A stretch of 42,107 bases of DNA from Streptomyces pilosus (GTDB taxonomy: Bacteria > Actinomycetota > Actinomycetes > Streptomycetales > Streptomycetaceae). The translations under genes and the position numbers were made by a program. The notes under the pieces were generated by a model. It had not been told where the DNA came from. It did not search any database and worked only from the letters and a program-made list of their open reading frames with translations. Positions 26,001 to 32,850 of the stretch are shown here, piece by piece. Numbering within the stretch: the first letter of the stretch is position 1; the number at the start of each line of letters is the position of its first letter. Where the stretch lies: contig NZ_BMTU01000023.1 in assembly GCF_014649835.1 (NCBI RefSeq), positions 1-42,107 of the forward strand. Reading direction: 5' to 3'.

Positions 26001-26045
26001 GGCCACGAACCGGAACCCTTCGACCCCGGGAGCCCAGCGTCATGA
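23037..26045 (+). CDS. Single-module type I PKS: KS-AT-ACP
   Basis: 1002 residues, GTG start with a perfect AAGGAGGTGA 6 nt upstream. The KS (residues ~8-425) has an intact triad: Cys 166 in QSACSTAL, His in VEAHGSGT and His in AAKGGLGHLREAAG. The AT (about 505-830) has GHSLGEW (Ser 625) and HPFHT at the specificity motif. Its N-terminal GQG is GIG, and neither marker matches the common malonyl (HAFH) or methylmalonyl (YASH) type. The ACP (about 910-980) carries Ser 941 in HLGGDSLMG. There are no KR, DH or TE domains. It should extend the PCP-bound nucleoside acid by one hydroxymalonyl-derived C2 unit. The adjacent hydroxymalonyl-ACP genes start inside its stop codon. Confidence 0.92.
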   Translation: MYELDHEDAVAVVGLSVRLPGCDTVARYWSLLEAGEDSITRRDTAGDATFVPAYGSVPGPGHFDRDRFGIAASEALLTDPQQRLLLEAVDEALTTANVDRARTTAVSVYAGVGHNDYERWVGSALAGRPGVDAQSLEVANRSDYAATRVAYRLGLQGAAVTVQSACSTALTAVHLAVQDLLGRGSDLAVVAVSSVRVPAPGGYDAPLGGIGSPHGVCRPFDAAAGGSVPGDGVGAVVLKRLADAVADGDEIWAVVRGSAMNNDGSGKSGFAGVDAAAQAEVIRAALDVAGLEPEDIDYVEAHGSGTRIGDSTEWSALAEVFADAPHPVHVGAAKGGLGHLREAAGLAGFAKAVLSLRHRRLVATPHFERLPADLAAGSGPLRPLGEAMDWPAAPGRPRRAGVSAFGLGGTNCHVVLEEAPPTPETPPSGDAELLLVSSHHPDTLDADLAALRDHLGRNPARLADAAWTTQTARHRHTHRAYAVVRSPEEVPGAFDGDLLRRQRGHAVGGTPQVVFVLPGIGSHYPGMGAELARTDPLFASHLQAVVAVADTLTDGAVGRSFATEPARLDQRGDRVDLRALLRRGGPAPAPRELREVHLALFCMEYAMARTLMDLGVRPAALLGHSLGEWVAAVLAGVLGPEEAMTAVARRADLVGTAGPGAMLGVLAAAEEVEHHAVQDTWIAAENGPNHCVFSGRPEAVSALADRLRAKGFTTLPVDAAHPFHTPQLAGAADLLGEDLHHVDLAPARIPIASSVLGAWLDGEVPDPGYWRDHMVSRVRFRTAAGLALSRHRVLVEVGPGTARPWIAQADPDAVCVRTVRKSYENAGDRQILLEALGELWTHGVEADWPRLRRAPARRTVLPPRALLRRRYLPDTEPPAGPWPTPAATRRAEPELDAPAPASPDEEGGSTVGQFLAHRFRVLLGLRRVHPDDHFFHLGGDSLMGVHLIAGLKELTGRSVPSSVVFASATLGGMTREIENWLATAEHEAGHEPEPFDPGSPAS

Positions 26046-26884
26046 GCACACTCACGCTCGGAGTGATCGGAGCCGGCGTCATCGGCTCCAGCGTCGCCCA
26101 CGCCGCCGCGGCGTCGGGCTGCGCCGTCATCCTCGTCGACACCGACCCCACCGCGCTGGAGGCGGCCCGCGCGGCCGTACGCCGGCACGAGAGGCTGGCC
26201 GCGCTGACGGGCGGCCTGGGACCGCGCCCGCTGGACATCCGTTTCAGCTCCGAGCTGACGGACGTGGCCGGCGCCGGATTCGTGGTGGAGAACACCACCG
26301 AGTCGGAAGCGGGCAAGCGCGAGCTGTATCCGCTGCTGGAGAAGGTGCTGGCTCCCGACGTGACCATCGCCGCCAACACCTCCGCCATCCCCATCACGCG
26401 GTTGGCGGAGCGCCTCACCGACCCCGGCCGCGTGGTCGGCGTGCACTTCATGAACCCGGTCGACCGCATCGCCATGGTCGAGGTCGTCCGCGCCCCGTCC
26501 ACCTCGGACGGTGCGCTGGCCGACGTCGAAGACCTGCTGGCCCGCATGGGCAAGGAGTCCGTCGTGGTCAACGACGCCCCCGGCTTCGTCATCAACCGCG
26601 TGCTGATGCCGGTGGTCAACCTCGCGGCCGCCGTCGTCGCGGACGGCGTCGCCACCCCGAACCAGGTCGACGAGCTGTTCAAGGGCTGCCTCGGGCACAC
26701 CTCCGGGCCACTGCGCACCGCCGACCTGATCGGTCTCGACACCGTCGTGCGCACCCTCGAGGTCCTGCACGAGCACTACGGGACCGACGAGTTCGCCACC
26801 CACCCGCACCTGCGCCGCATGGTCACCGAGGGCCGGACCGGCATCAAGAGCGGCCGCGGTTTCTACTCCTACGACGGGAACTGA
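26042..26884 (+). CDS. 3-hydroxyacyl-CoA dehydrogenase-like (hydroxymalonyl-ACP set, FkbK/ZmaG type)
   Basis: 280 residues. The NAD motif is LGVIGAGVIGSSVAHAAAASG; the family signature is VGVHFMNPVDRIAMVEVV (catalytic His); the C-terminal 3HCDH domain includes APGFVINRVLMPVVN and ends KSGRGFYSYDG. In hydroxymalonyl- and methoxymalonyl-ACP pathways this enzyme oxidises glyceryl-ACP at C3 towards the semialdehyde. The start overlaps the PKS stop (ATGA). The next genes supply the carrier protein, the acyl-CoA dehydrogenase and FkbH, so the full set for an alpha-oxygenated extender is present. Confidence 0.9.
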   Translation: MSTLTLGVIGAGVIGSSVAHAAAASGCAVILVDTDPTALEAARAAVRRHERLAALTGGLGPRPLDIRFSSELTDVAGAGFVVENTTESEAGKRELYPLLEKVLAPDVTIAANTSAIPITRLAERLTDPGRVVGVHFMNPVDRIAMVEVVRAPSTSDGALADVEDLLARMGKESVVVNDAPGFVINRVLMPVVNLAAAVVADGVATPNQVDELFKGCLGHTSGPLRTADLIGLDTVVRTLEVLHEHYGTDEFATHPHLRRMVTEGRTGIKSGRGFYSYDGN

Positions 26885-26886
26885 CG

Positions 26887-27150
26887 ATGACTGTTCGGAA
26901 CACGCCCGCAAACGACGAGATCACCTCCGTGGTGCGCGAGTTCATCGCCCGGCTCAGCGGCCGCCCGGACATCGAGGACGACCGGCCGCTGATCTCCGGG
27001 GGCGTGCTCGACTCCCTCGCCGCGGTCCAGATGGTCGACTTCGTCGAGCGCACCTTCCAGGTCGAGGTGGGCCACGAGGACCTGGAACTGTCCAACTTCG
27101 ACTCCGTGCAGGGACTGGCCGACCTGATCACCCGGCGGGTGGCCGCGTGA
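26887..27150 (+). CDS. Acyl carrier protein for the hydroxymalonyl extender unit
   Basis: 87 residues. The phosphopantetheine site is GGVLDSLAAVQMV (Ser 43), in the FkbJ/ZmaD type of discrete ACP. It lies 2 bp after the 3-hydroxyacyl dehydrogenase gene and overlaps the acyl-CoA dehydrogenase start (GTGA). It should carry the glyceryl unit loaded by the FkbH protein and present the finished hydroxymalonyl group to the AT domain of the PKS. Confidence 0.92.
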   Translation: MTVRNTPANDEITSVVREFIARLSGRPDIEDDRPLISGGVLDSLAAVQMVDFVERTFQVEVGHEDLELSNFDSVQGLADLITRRVAA

Positions 27151-28415
27151 CCGCCGGCACGCCCGAAGCGGTCCTCGAAGCGCTGCGGGACGGGTGGTTC
27201 GCCGACCGGGCCACGGCCTGGGAACAGGCGGGGGCCGTTCCCCGCGAGGACGTCGAGCGCTTGGCCGGACACGGACTGCTCGGCATGACCATCGGCACCG
27301 CCCACCACGGAAGTGACCTCCCGCTGGTGGACGTCACCGAGGTGCACCGGCTGGTGGCCGCCGCCTCGCCCAGCCTGCACAGCCTGTTGGTGGTCCACAC
27401 CATGGTCTGCCACGCCCTGCACCGCTGGGCGGTGGGGGAGACCCGCGACGCTCTCCTGCCCGAGCTGGCCGCCGGACGGGTCCTCGCCGCCTTCGCCCTC
27501 ACCGAGGCCAGCGGCGGAGCCGACGCCGGGGCGCTGGCCACCACCATCGACCGGGACGGCGACACCTTGCGCGTCACCGGGGAGAAGCGCTGGCTGTCCT
27601 TCGGCCGGATCGCCGACGCCTACCTCGTCTTCGGGCGTACCGGGGGCCTGGACAGCTGCGCGCTGGTGGACGCGGGCAGCGCGGTGCGGGTCGATCCCGA
27701 ACCCCTCACCGCGGGCCTGCGGGCCGCGCAGCTGGCCCGGGTCACCTTCGACGGCGCGACCGCCCCCGCGGCCCGGGCGGTGGGGCGGCCGGGCACCGGC
27801 ATCCCGTTCGTCGCCACATCGTGCCTGACCCTGGGCCGGCTGTGCGTGGCGGCGGGTGCGGTGGGCATCGCACGGGCCGCCCTCGACCTGGCCGTCGGTC
27901 ACGTGGCCACCCGGACCACCGGGGGACGCCGGCTCGGCGACCACCAGCTGGTGCGCGGACTGCTCGCCGACGCCGCCCTCGCCACCGAGTCCGCGTCCCA
28001 CTACGTGCGGTCGGCGGCGCGGGAGGTCGAGGACCGTGCCCCGACGGCGGCGGTCACCGCCGCCGGCGCCAAGCTGCTGGCCTCCCGGGCGGCCGGCAGC
28101 GCGACCGCCGCCGCCTCGCGTCTGCTGGGCGCCGAGGGCCAGACCGAGGACCACCCGCTGGCCCGGCTGGTCACCGCGGCCCGGGTGCACGAGGTGATCG
28201 AGGGGCCCACCGAGGTGCTCCAGGACGTCGTGGCCGCCGCGCTGCTGCGCGACCCGGGCGCCCCGATGGATGCAGGGCACCCCCGTGCCGGTGCCCGACG
28301 ACTCGGAGGGCTTCCGCAGCGCCCCGCCGCCACGGAAGCCGCACCCGGCTCCCCCCGTCCCCGCACACCCGCGCACGGCTGGGGCGACCCGAGCAGGAAG
28401 GTGGAGCAGCGATGA
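27147..28415 (+). CDS. Acyl-CoA dehydrogenase-like (hydroxymalonyl-ACP set, FkbI/ZmaE type)
   Basis: 422 residues, GTG start overlapping the ACP stop. The FAD enzyme signature is FALTEASGGADAGALATT, followed by GEKRWLSFGRIADAYLVFG. The C-terminal domain has the segment VAAGAVGIARAALDLAVGHV and ends with the RVHEVIEGPTEVLQDVVA motif. In FkbI-type pathways it completes oxidation of the C3 of glyceryl-ACP to a carboxylate. The last ~45 residues (Pro/Arg-rich, after LLRDPGAPMD) are low-complexity and extend past the usual domain end; they reach into the ribosome-binding region of the next gene. Confidence 0.9.
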   Translation: MTAGTPEAVLEALRDGWFADRATAWEQAGAVPREDVERLAGHGLLGMTIGTAHHGSDLPLVDVTEVHRLVAAASPSLHSLLVVHTMVCHALHRWAVGETRDALLPELAAGRVLAAFALTEASGGADAGALATTIDRDGDTLRVTGEKRWLSFGRIADAYLVFGRTGGLDSCALVDAGSAVRVDPEPLTAGLRAAQLARVTFDGATAPAARAVGRPGTGIPFVATSCLTLGRLCVAAGAVGIARAALDLAVGHVATRTTGGRRLGDHQLVRGLLADAALATESASHYVRSAAREVEDRAPTAAVTAAGAKLLASRAAGSATAAASRLLGAEGQTEDHPLARLVTAARVHEVIEGPTEVLQDVVAAALLRDPGAPMDAGHPRAGARRLGGLPQRPAATEAAPGSPRPRTPAHGWGDPSRKVEQR

Positions 28416-29494
28416 CCCCGGCCCCGGCCGAGAACACCGTCAAGTGCGTGGTCTGGGACCTGGACGACACCCTGTGGGACGGCACGCTCCTGGAGGGCGA
28501 CGAACTCCGTGTCCCCGAGGCCAACCGCACCCTCGTACGCGTCCTGGACGAGCACGGCATCCTCCAGTCCGTCGCCAGCCGCAACGAGCCCGGCCCCGCC
28601 GGGGAGCAGCTCCGCGGCTTCGGGCTCGACCGGTACTTCCTGCACCCGCAGCTCGGCTGGTCCGCCAAGTCGGTCGCGCTGCGCACGCTGCTGGAGGTCC
28701 TCAACATCGGCGCCGACAGCGTGCTGTTCGTCGACGACTCGGAGTTCGAACGCGCCGAGGTGGCCGCGGCACTGCCCGAAGTCCGCTGCGTGACACGGGA
28801 GGAGCTGCACGAACTGGTCGCCGGCGGCCGGGTCCTGCCGCGTCGGGTGACCGCCGACGCCGCCCGCCGCCGGGAGATGTACCAGGCCGAGGACCGCCGC
28901 CGCGGGCACCAGGAGGCGTTCCAGGGCCCGCCCGAGGAGTTCCTGTCCTCACTGGAGATGACGTTGCGGGTGCGCGACGCGACCGAGGACGACCTGGACC
29001 GCGCGGCGGAGCTGACCCGGCGCACCCATCAGCTCAACACCACCGGCATCACCTACGACCGGGACGAACTGGCCGAGCTGGTCCAGGACCCGGGCCACCG
29101 GGTGATGGTCGCCGAACTCGACGACCGCTTCGGCACGTACGGCACCATCGGGCTGGCGGTGCTGTCCACCGGCCCCGAGTGGACGATCCGGCTGCTGCTG
29201 ATGTCCTGCCGGGTCATGGGCCGCAACGTCGGCACCGCGCTCATCGCGGCGCTCGCCCGCACCGCCGCGGCGCACGGCGCCCGCACCGTGGCCCACTTCC
29301 GGCCCACCGACCGGAACCGGCAGATGCTCGTCACCTACCGGTTCGCGGGATTCGCGGTCACGTCCCGCTCCGAGGACCGCATCGTCCTCACTCTGCCGGA
29401 CGACCGGGTCCCGGTCGTACCCGGCTACGTCCGCCTCGTCACCGAGGACGCCGCGGCTGCGCCCAGCCGCCCGACCCAGGAGGTCACCCGATGA
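28412..29494 (+). CDS. FkbH-like glyceryl-S-ACP synthase (HAD superfamily)
   Basis: 360 residues. The HAD motif I is CVVWDLDDTLWDGTLLEGD; motif III/IV is VLFVDDSEFERAEV. The C-terminal acyltransferase-like domain has MSCRVMGRNVGTALI, with the Cys expected to hold the glyceryl thioester, and ARTVAHFRPTDRNRQM. FkbH enzymes take 1,3-bisphosphoglycerate, remove phosphate and load D-glyceryl onto the discrete ACP. This is the committing step to hydroxymalonyl- or methoxymalonyl-ACP. The start at 28412 overlaps the previous stop (ATGA) and the end overlaps the methyltransferase start. Confidence 0.93.
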   Translation: MTPAPAENTVKCVVWDLDDTLWDGTLLEGDELRVPEANRTLVRVLDEHGILQSVASRNEPGPAGEQLRGFGLDRYFLHPQLGWSAKSVALRTLLEVLNIGADSVLFVDDSEFERAEVAAALPEVRCVTREELHELVAGGRVLPRRVTADAARRREMYQAEDRRRGHQEAFQGPPEEFLSSLEMTLRVRDATEDDLDRAAELTRRTHQLNTTGITYDRDELAELVQDPGHRVMVAELDDRFGTYGTIGLAVLSTGPEWTIRLLLMSCRVMGRNVGTALIAALARTAAAHGARTVAHFRPTDRNRQMLVTYRFAGFAVTSRSEDRIVLTLPDDRVPVVPGYVRLVTEDAAAAPSRPTQEVTR

Positions 29495-30114
29495 CTGCCT
29501 TCACACAGAGCTGGACCGACACGTTCTCCTCCGCCTACGCCGACGAACCCCTGGCCAACCTCTCCTGGTTCAACGCCTCCCCGGGCCTGGAGCTGATCAA
29601 GCGGGTGATCGACGGCACGCTCAAGCCGGGGCAGCGCCTGATCGACCTCGGTAGCGGCCCCGGTGTCGACGCCGTCTTCCTGTCCGTGCAGGGCCTGGAC
29701 GTCACCGGCGTCGACCTGTCCCCGGACGCCGTCGCACGAGCCGGCCGCTGGGCCGAACTGGCGGGAGCCGACGTCGAGTTCATCCAGGGCGACGTGCTCG
29801 ACGTCCCGCTGCCGGACTCCTCGGCCGACGTCGTCAACGACTCGTTCGTGTTCCACAACATGCGTGACGACGCCAGGTCGCGCTACGCGGACGAGGTGCA
29901 CCGCCTGCTCAAGCCCGGCGGCCTGTTCCTGCTGAACTCCTTCTCCGACAAGATGGTGCCGGGCACCGGCCCGCGCCGCATCACCAGCGAGGACATCCTC
30001 AGCACCTTCACCGCCGACCGGTTCGAGTGCGTGGCGCTGTACGTGTACCGCAACGTGCCCACCCGCACCAAGCCGGACCAGCTGCACTGGTTCGGCGAGT
30101 TCCGGGCCCGCTGA
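29491..30114 (+). CDS. SAM-dependent class I methyltransferase
   Basis: 207 residues. SAM motif I is LIDLGSGPGVDAVFLSVQGLDVTGVDLSPDAV; motif II is VVNDSFVFHNMRDDARSRYADEVHRLLKPGGLFLLNSF, i.e. the Methyltransf_11/25 type. It is not the FkbG/catechol-OMT type usually paired with FkbH for methoxymalonyl-ACP, although the position in the operon is the same. The amipurimycin structure as I recall it has no methyl group, so the enzyme either makes a methylated extender or congener, or performs a cryptic methylation (for example of the carboxylate) removed later. AGGAGG lies just upstream and both ends overlap neighbours. Confidence 0.85.
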   Translation: MTAFTQSWTDTFSSAYADEPLANLSWFNASPGLELIKRVIDGTLKPGQRLIDLGSGPGVDAVFLSVQGLDVTGVDLSPDAVARAGRWAELAGADVEFIQGDVLDVPLPDSSADVVNDSFVFHNMRDDARSRYADEVHRLLKPGGLFLLNSFSDKMVPGTGPRRITSEDILSTFTADRFECVALYVYRNVPTRTKPDQLHWFGEFRAR

Positions 30115-30848
30115 TGCGGGTCGTGGTCACCGGCGGCGGCCGGGGCATCGGGCGTGCGGTCGCCCTCGGCTTCGCGGCGCAAGGCGCGAGCGTGGCGGTG
30201 CTGGCCCGTACCGGCTCCCAGGTGGAGTCGGTGGCGGGCGAGATCGAGGAACTCGGCTGCGAGAGCATGGCCCTGGCCGTGGACGTCGCGGACGAGGCGG
30301 CGTTGTGCGAGGCGGCCGAGCGCGTGGTCGGAGGGTTCGGCGGCGTGGACGTCCTCGTCAACGCCGCGGGCGTCTTCGACCTCGGTCCCACCGCCGGCTT
30401 CCCGGCACAGTCCGCGCGGGCCCTGCTCGAGACCAACGTCATGGGCACGTTCCTGGCCTGCAAGGTCTTCGGCAGGCACCTGCTCGACCAAGGTCACGGC
30501 AAGATCGTCAACTTCTGCTCGCTGCTCTCCTACACCGCGTTCCCGGAACGGGCGCTGTACGCCGCGAGCAAGGGCGGCGTGCTCCAGCTGACCCGCAGCC
30601 TGGGCGTGGAGTGGGCAGCGCGCAACGTCAACGTCAACGCGGTCGCCCCCGGAATGATCCGCATCGAGACCCCGCATCCGGCCGCGCTCGACGAGGACGC
30701 CATCGTCGGACGCATCCCCTCCGGCAGGCGCGGCCGGCCGGCCGACATCGTGGGACCCGTCCTGTTCCTGGCCTCACCCGCAGCCGACTACGTGAACGGC
30801 CAGACCCTAGTCGTCGACGGAGGCTGGCTCAGCTATGGATACCTGTGA
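30114..30848 (+). CDS. SDR-family ketoreductase (FabG-like)
   Basis: 244 residues. It has NAD(P) motif TGGGRGIG, NAAG, the catalytic Ser in FCSLLSYTAF, YAASKGGV (Tyr/Lys intact) and C-terminal GQTLVVDGGW. It is a complete FabG-type reductase. As the PKS has no KR domain, this is the obvious candidate to reduce, in trans, the beta-ketone made when the nucleoside acid is extended. That would generate the hydroxyl at C5' whose oxygen can close the pyranose ring (inference). It overlaps the methyltransferase by 1 bp and the LOG gene by 14 bp. Confidence 0.88.
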   Translation: MRVVVTGGGRGIGRAVALGFAAQGASVAVLARTGSQVESVAGEIEELGCESMALAVDVADEAALCEAAERVVGGFGGVDVLVNAAGVFDLGPTAGFPAQSARALLETNVMGTFLACKVFGRHLLDQGHGKIVNFCSLLSYTAFPERALYAASKGGVLQLTRSLGVEWAARNVNVNAVAPGMIRIETPHPAALDEDAIVGRIPSGRRGRPADIVGPVLFLASPAADYVNGQTLVVDGGWLSYGYL

Positions 30849-31446
30849 GAACCCTTTGGCACTCGGAGTCTTCTGCGGCTTCTCCGCGGGGCCCTCGGAG
30901 CGTTACGTCGACACTGCCACGGCGCTCGGCGCCGGCCTGGCCGCCCGCGGCCACCGGCTGGTCTACGGGGCGGGCGGGGTCGGCCTGATGGGCGCGGTGG
31001 CGCGCGGCGCGGCCGGCGGTGGCGCGCCGATCCTCGGGGTCATTCCGGAGTTCCTGCGTGCCAAGGAGATGGGCGACCACCTGCCGCCGCAGCAGATCGT
31101 GCTCACGAAGGACCTCCTGGAACGCAAACGCGTCATGATCGACCGCGCGGACGCCTTCGTCGCGCTCCCGGGCGGCTACGGCACGCTGGACGAGGTGCTC
31201 GAAGTGGTGTCCATGGCCGCACTCGGGCAGGACGTCGGCCCGCTCGTGCTCCTGGACGTGGACGACGACTGGTGGCCCCTGCTCGACCACGTGGAGCGGC
31301 TGGGCAGACGGGGCTTCGTACGCGACACCGGCATCCTCCGCCTCGCGCGGACACCGGAGCAGGCGCTGGACATGGTGGCCGAGGCCGCGGCGGCCCGTGT
31401 GCCGGTGCCGGCGGGCGATCACCAGCACGCGCGGGCGGCCCGATGA
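30835..31446 (+). CDS. LOG-family nucleotide phosphoribohydrolase
   Basis: 203 residues. The LOG ('lonely guy', formerly 'lysine decarboxylase') signatures are YGAGGVGLMGAVARGAAGGG and the active-site motif ALPGGYGTLDEVLEVVSMAALGQ (PGGxGTxxE), preceded by ERKRVMIDRADAF. LOG enzymes hydrolyse the N-glycosidic bond of nucleoside 5'-monophosphates, releasing the base and ribose 5-phosphate. In a purine-nucleoside pathway it could release a free base (guanine or 2-aminopurine) for transfer, or destroy a toxic nucleotide. It is the last gene of the long core operon and is followed by a strong hairpin. Confidence 0.88.
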   Translation: MDTCENPLALGVFCGFSAGPSERYVDTATALGAGLAARGHRLVYGAGGVGLMGAVARGAAGGGAPILGVIPEFLRAKEMGDHLPPQQIVLTKDLLERKRVMIDRADAFVALPGGYGTLDEVLEVVSMAALGQDVGPLVLLDVDDDWWPLLDHVERLGRRGFVRDTGILRLARTPEQALDMVAEAAAARVPVPAGDHQHARAAR

Positions 31447-31479
31447 CGTCCGCGGCGCTCGCCCGGCCGCAGCGGCCGG

Positions 31480-31522
31480 CCCCGTACCGTTCGCCGCGGT
31501 GGCCGCGGCGAACGGTACGGGG
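31480..31522. terminator. Bidirectional terminator (20-bp perfect stem, 3-nt loop)
   Basis: CCCCGTACCGTTCGCCGCGG, loop TGG, then the exact reverse complement. It lies between the convergent LOG gene (ends 31446) and small SARP gene (ends 31545), so it can stop transcription from both sides. Confidence 0.85.
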
Positions 31523-31544
31523 AGTCATCCCCGCACGTCCGGTG

Positions 31545-32357
31545 TCAGGTCCCCACCGGCGACCGGTGCGAACTGACGCGCGTGGCGACGGCGCTGGAGA
31601 CGGCCCGTTTGGCACGGCCGATGTCGTCGGACCGCACGATGTCGTGCACCTTCATCAGGTCGCCACCGGGCTCCACACCGAGCCTGTCCGAGAGCGTCCG
31701 GCAGGCGCTGCCGAACACCCGCAGCGCCTGGGCCCGGTGGCGGGACAGGAGGAACGCCAGCATCAGCTGCTGGTGCAGGATCTCGTTGAGCGGGTTCCGC
31801 GGCACCTGCTGCGTGAGAAAACCGATCGCCTCGTGGTACTGGCCGGCGCTGAGCTGCGCCCACGCGGTGAGCTCCACGCACTCGGTGCGCGACTGCTGCA
31901 GCCAGGAGTCGAACGAGCTGAGGATCGGTCCCGAGTACACGCCCCCCGCCAGGCTGCCCCGGTGCAGGGCCAGGGCCTTGCGCCATGCCCTCGCCGCCCC
32001 TTCGTGGTCACCGTCGGCCAGCTTGAGGTGGCCGTCGGCCCGGTACCGGCCGAACAGCTGCACGTCCAGCTGCTGCCCGCGGACCAGCATGCTGTAGCCG
32101 GGGAACTGGCTGTCGACGGCCTCGTTCCCGATCCGGTCCCTCAGCTTGGAGATGTAGACGTAGATGGCGTCCCGTGCCCGCCGCGGCGGCTGGTGCCACA
32201 CCTCACCGATCAACTCCTCGACGCTGACCACGCGGCCGCTCCGCACGAGCAGGGTGGTCAGGATCACCGACAGGTTCCGCGAGCGGATCGCGTGCGGGCG
32301 GCCGTCGAAGACGAGCCGGGGCGGACCGAGTATCTCGAAGCGCACGTCGCGGGTCAT
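31545..32357 (-). CDS. SARP-family pathway activator (small SARP)
   Basis: 270 residues with only the two SARP domains. The winged helix (residues ~5-100) reads VRFEILGPPRLVFDGR, then LIGEVWHQPPRRARDAIYVYISKLRDRIG. The BTAD (about 105-250) reads VQLFGRYRADGHLKLADGDHEGAARAWRKAL, then ALRVFGSACRTLSDRLGVEPGGDLMKVHDIV. GAGGAG is 8 nt before the ATG. It faces away from the cispentacin operon across a 719-bp region. Direct repeats of CTTGTCC lie there in both orientations, which suggests it activates that operon and possibly itself. Confidence 0.93.
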   Translation of the reverse strand: MTRDVRFEILGPPRLVFDGRPHAIRSRNLSVILTTLLVRSGRVVSVEELIGEVWHQPPRRARDAIYVYISKLRDRIGNEAVDSQFPGYSMLVRGQQLDVQLFGRYRADGHLKLADGDHEGAARAWRKALALHRGSLAGGVYSGPILSSFDSWLQQSRTECVELTAWAQLSAGQYHEAIGFLTQQVPRNPLNEILHQQLMLAFLLSRHRAQALRVFGSACRTLSDRLGVEPGGDLMKVHDIVRSDDIGRAKRAVSSAVATRVSSHRSPVGT

Positions 32358-32701
32358 GACTCACGCTCCTCAGAGGTCGACACGGGAGCGGGAGTCCGTT
32401 CCGGCATGAGGTCTCCCGGGGTCCCCACCGGTGCGCCGCGGCTGCGTGGGGTCCGCCCCTCGGCACCGGTCGGGAGGCGCGTCTCCACCGAGGACGAGCA
32501 CGTGAGGGAATCTGCTGACCGTGTTCATGCCTTCGCTCCTTCGTGCGGCGCTCAACGCTCTGGGGGGTGGCCGGGCAGGTCACGCGCGTGCCGGACGGCG
32601 CCGGAAGGGGAGTCGGCACCAGACCCCCTCCTCCCTTCGCTTCCACGCCGCACGGCGACGCGCGCAATTCCTGAACTCTCCACGACGCGTCTTGTGATCG
32701 T

Positions 32702-32731
32702 CTCGTCCGTCGGCTTGTCCCCGCCTTGTCC
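32702..32731 (+). promoter_or_regulatory. Candidate SARP box 1: CTTGTCC direct repeats
   Basis: CTCGTCC (32702-32708), CTTGTCC (32714-32720) and CTTGTCC (32725-32731). The last two start exactly 11 bp apart and the first two 12 bp apart. Heptamer repeats on one helix face are the known recognition pattern of SARP activators. Confidence 0.5.
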
Positions 32732-32797
32732 GGCCTCTTTCCGGACTGCTGCGGCCGCCCGGCCGGCATCCGACTCACCGAAGGACGACCGATACGA

Positions 32798-32850
32798 GGA
32801 CAAAGCCCCCACAAGAAGCCCGCAAGGAGTCGGACAAGTCCGTGGACAAG
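32798..32850 (-). promoter_or_regulatory. Candidate SARP box 2: GGACAAG repeats (inverse orientation)
   Basis: GGACAAA (32798-32804), GGACAAG (32832-32838) and GGACAAG (32844-32850). On the minus strand the last two are CTTGTCC copies 12 bp apart, i.e. the same heptamer as box 1 facing the other way, as expected if one SARP serves two divergent promoters. Confidence 0.45.

Noticed and set aside
26042..30114. Methoxymalonyl-ACP pathway as the sole interpretation
   Set aside because: The set of dehydrogenase, ACP, acyl-CoA dehydrogenase and FkbH fits either hydroxy- or methoxymalonyl-ACP. The methyltransferase is not FkbG-like and the recalled product has no methoxy group, so hydroxymalonyl is preferred without excluding methoxymalonyl.
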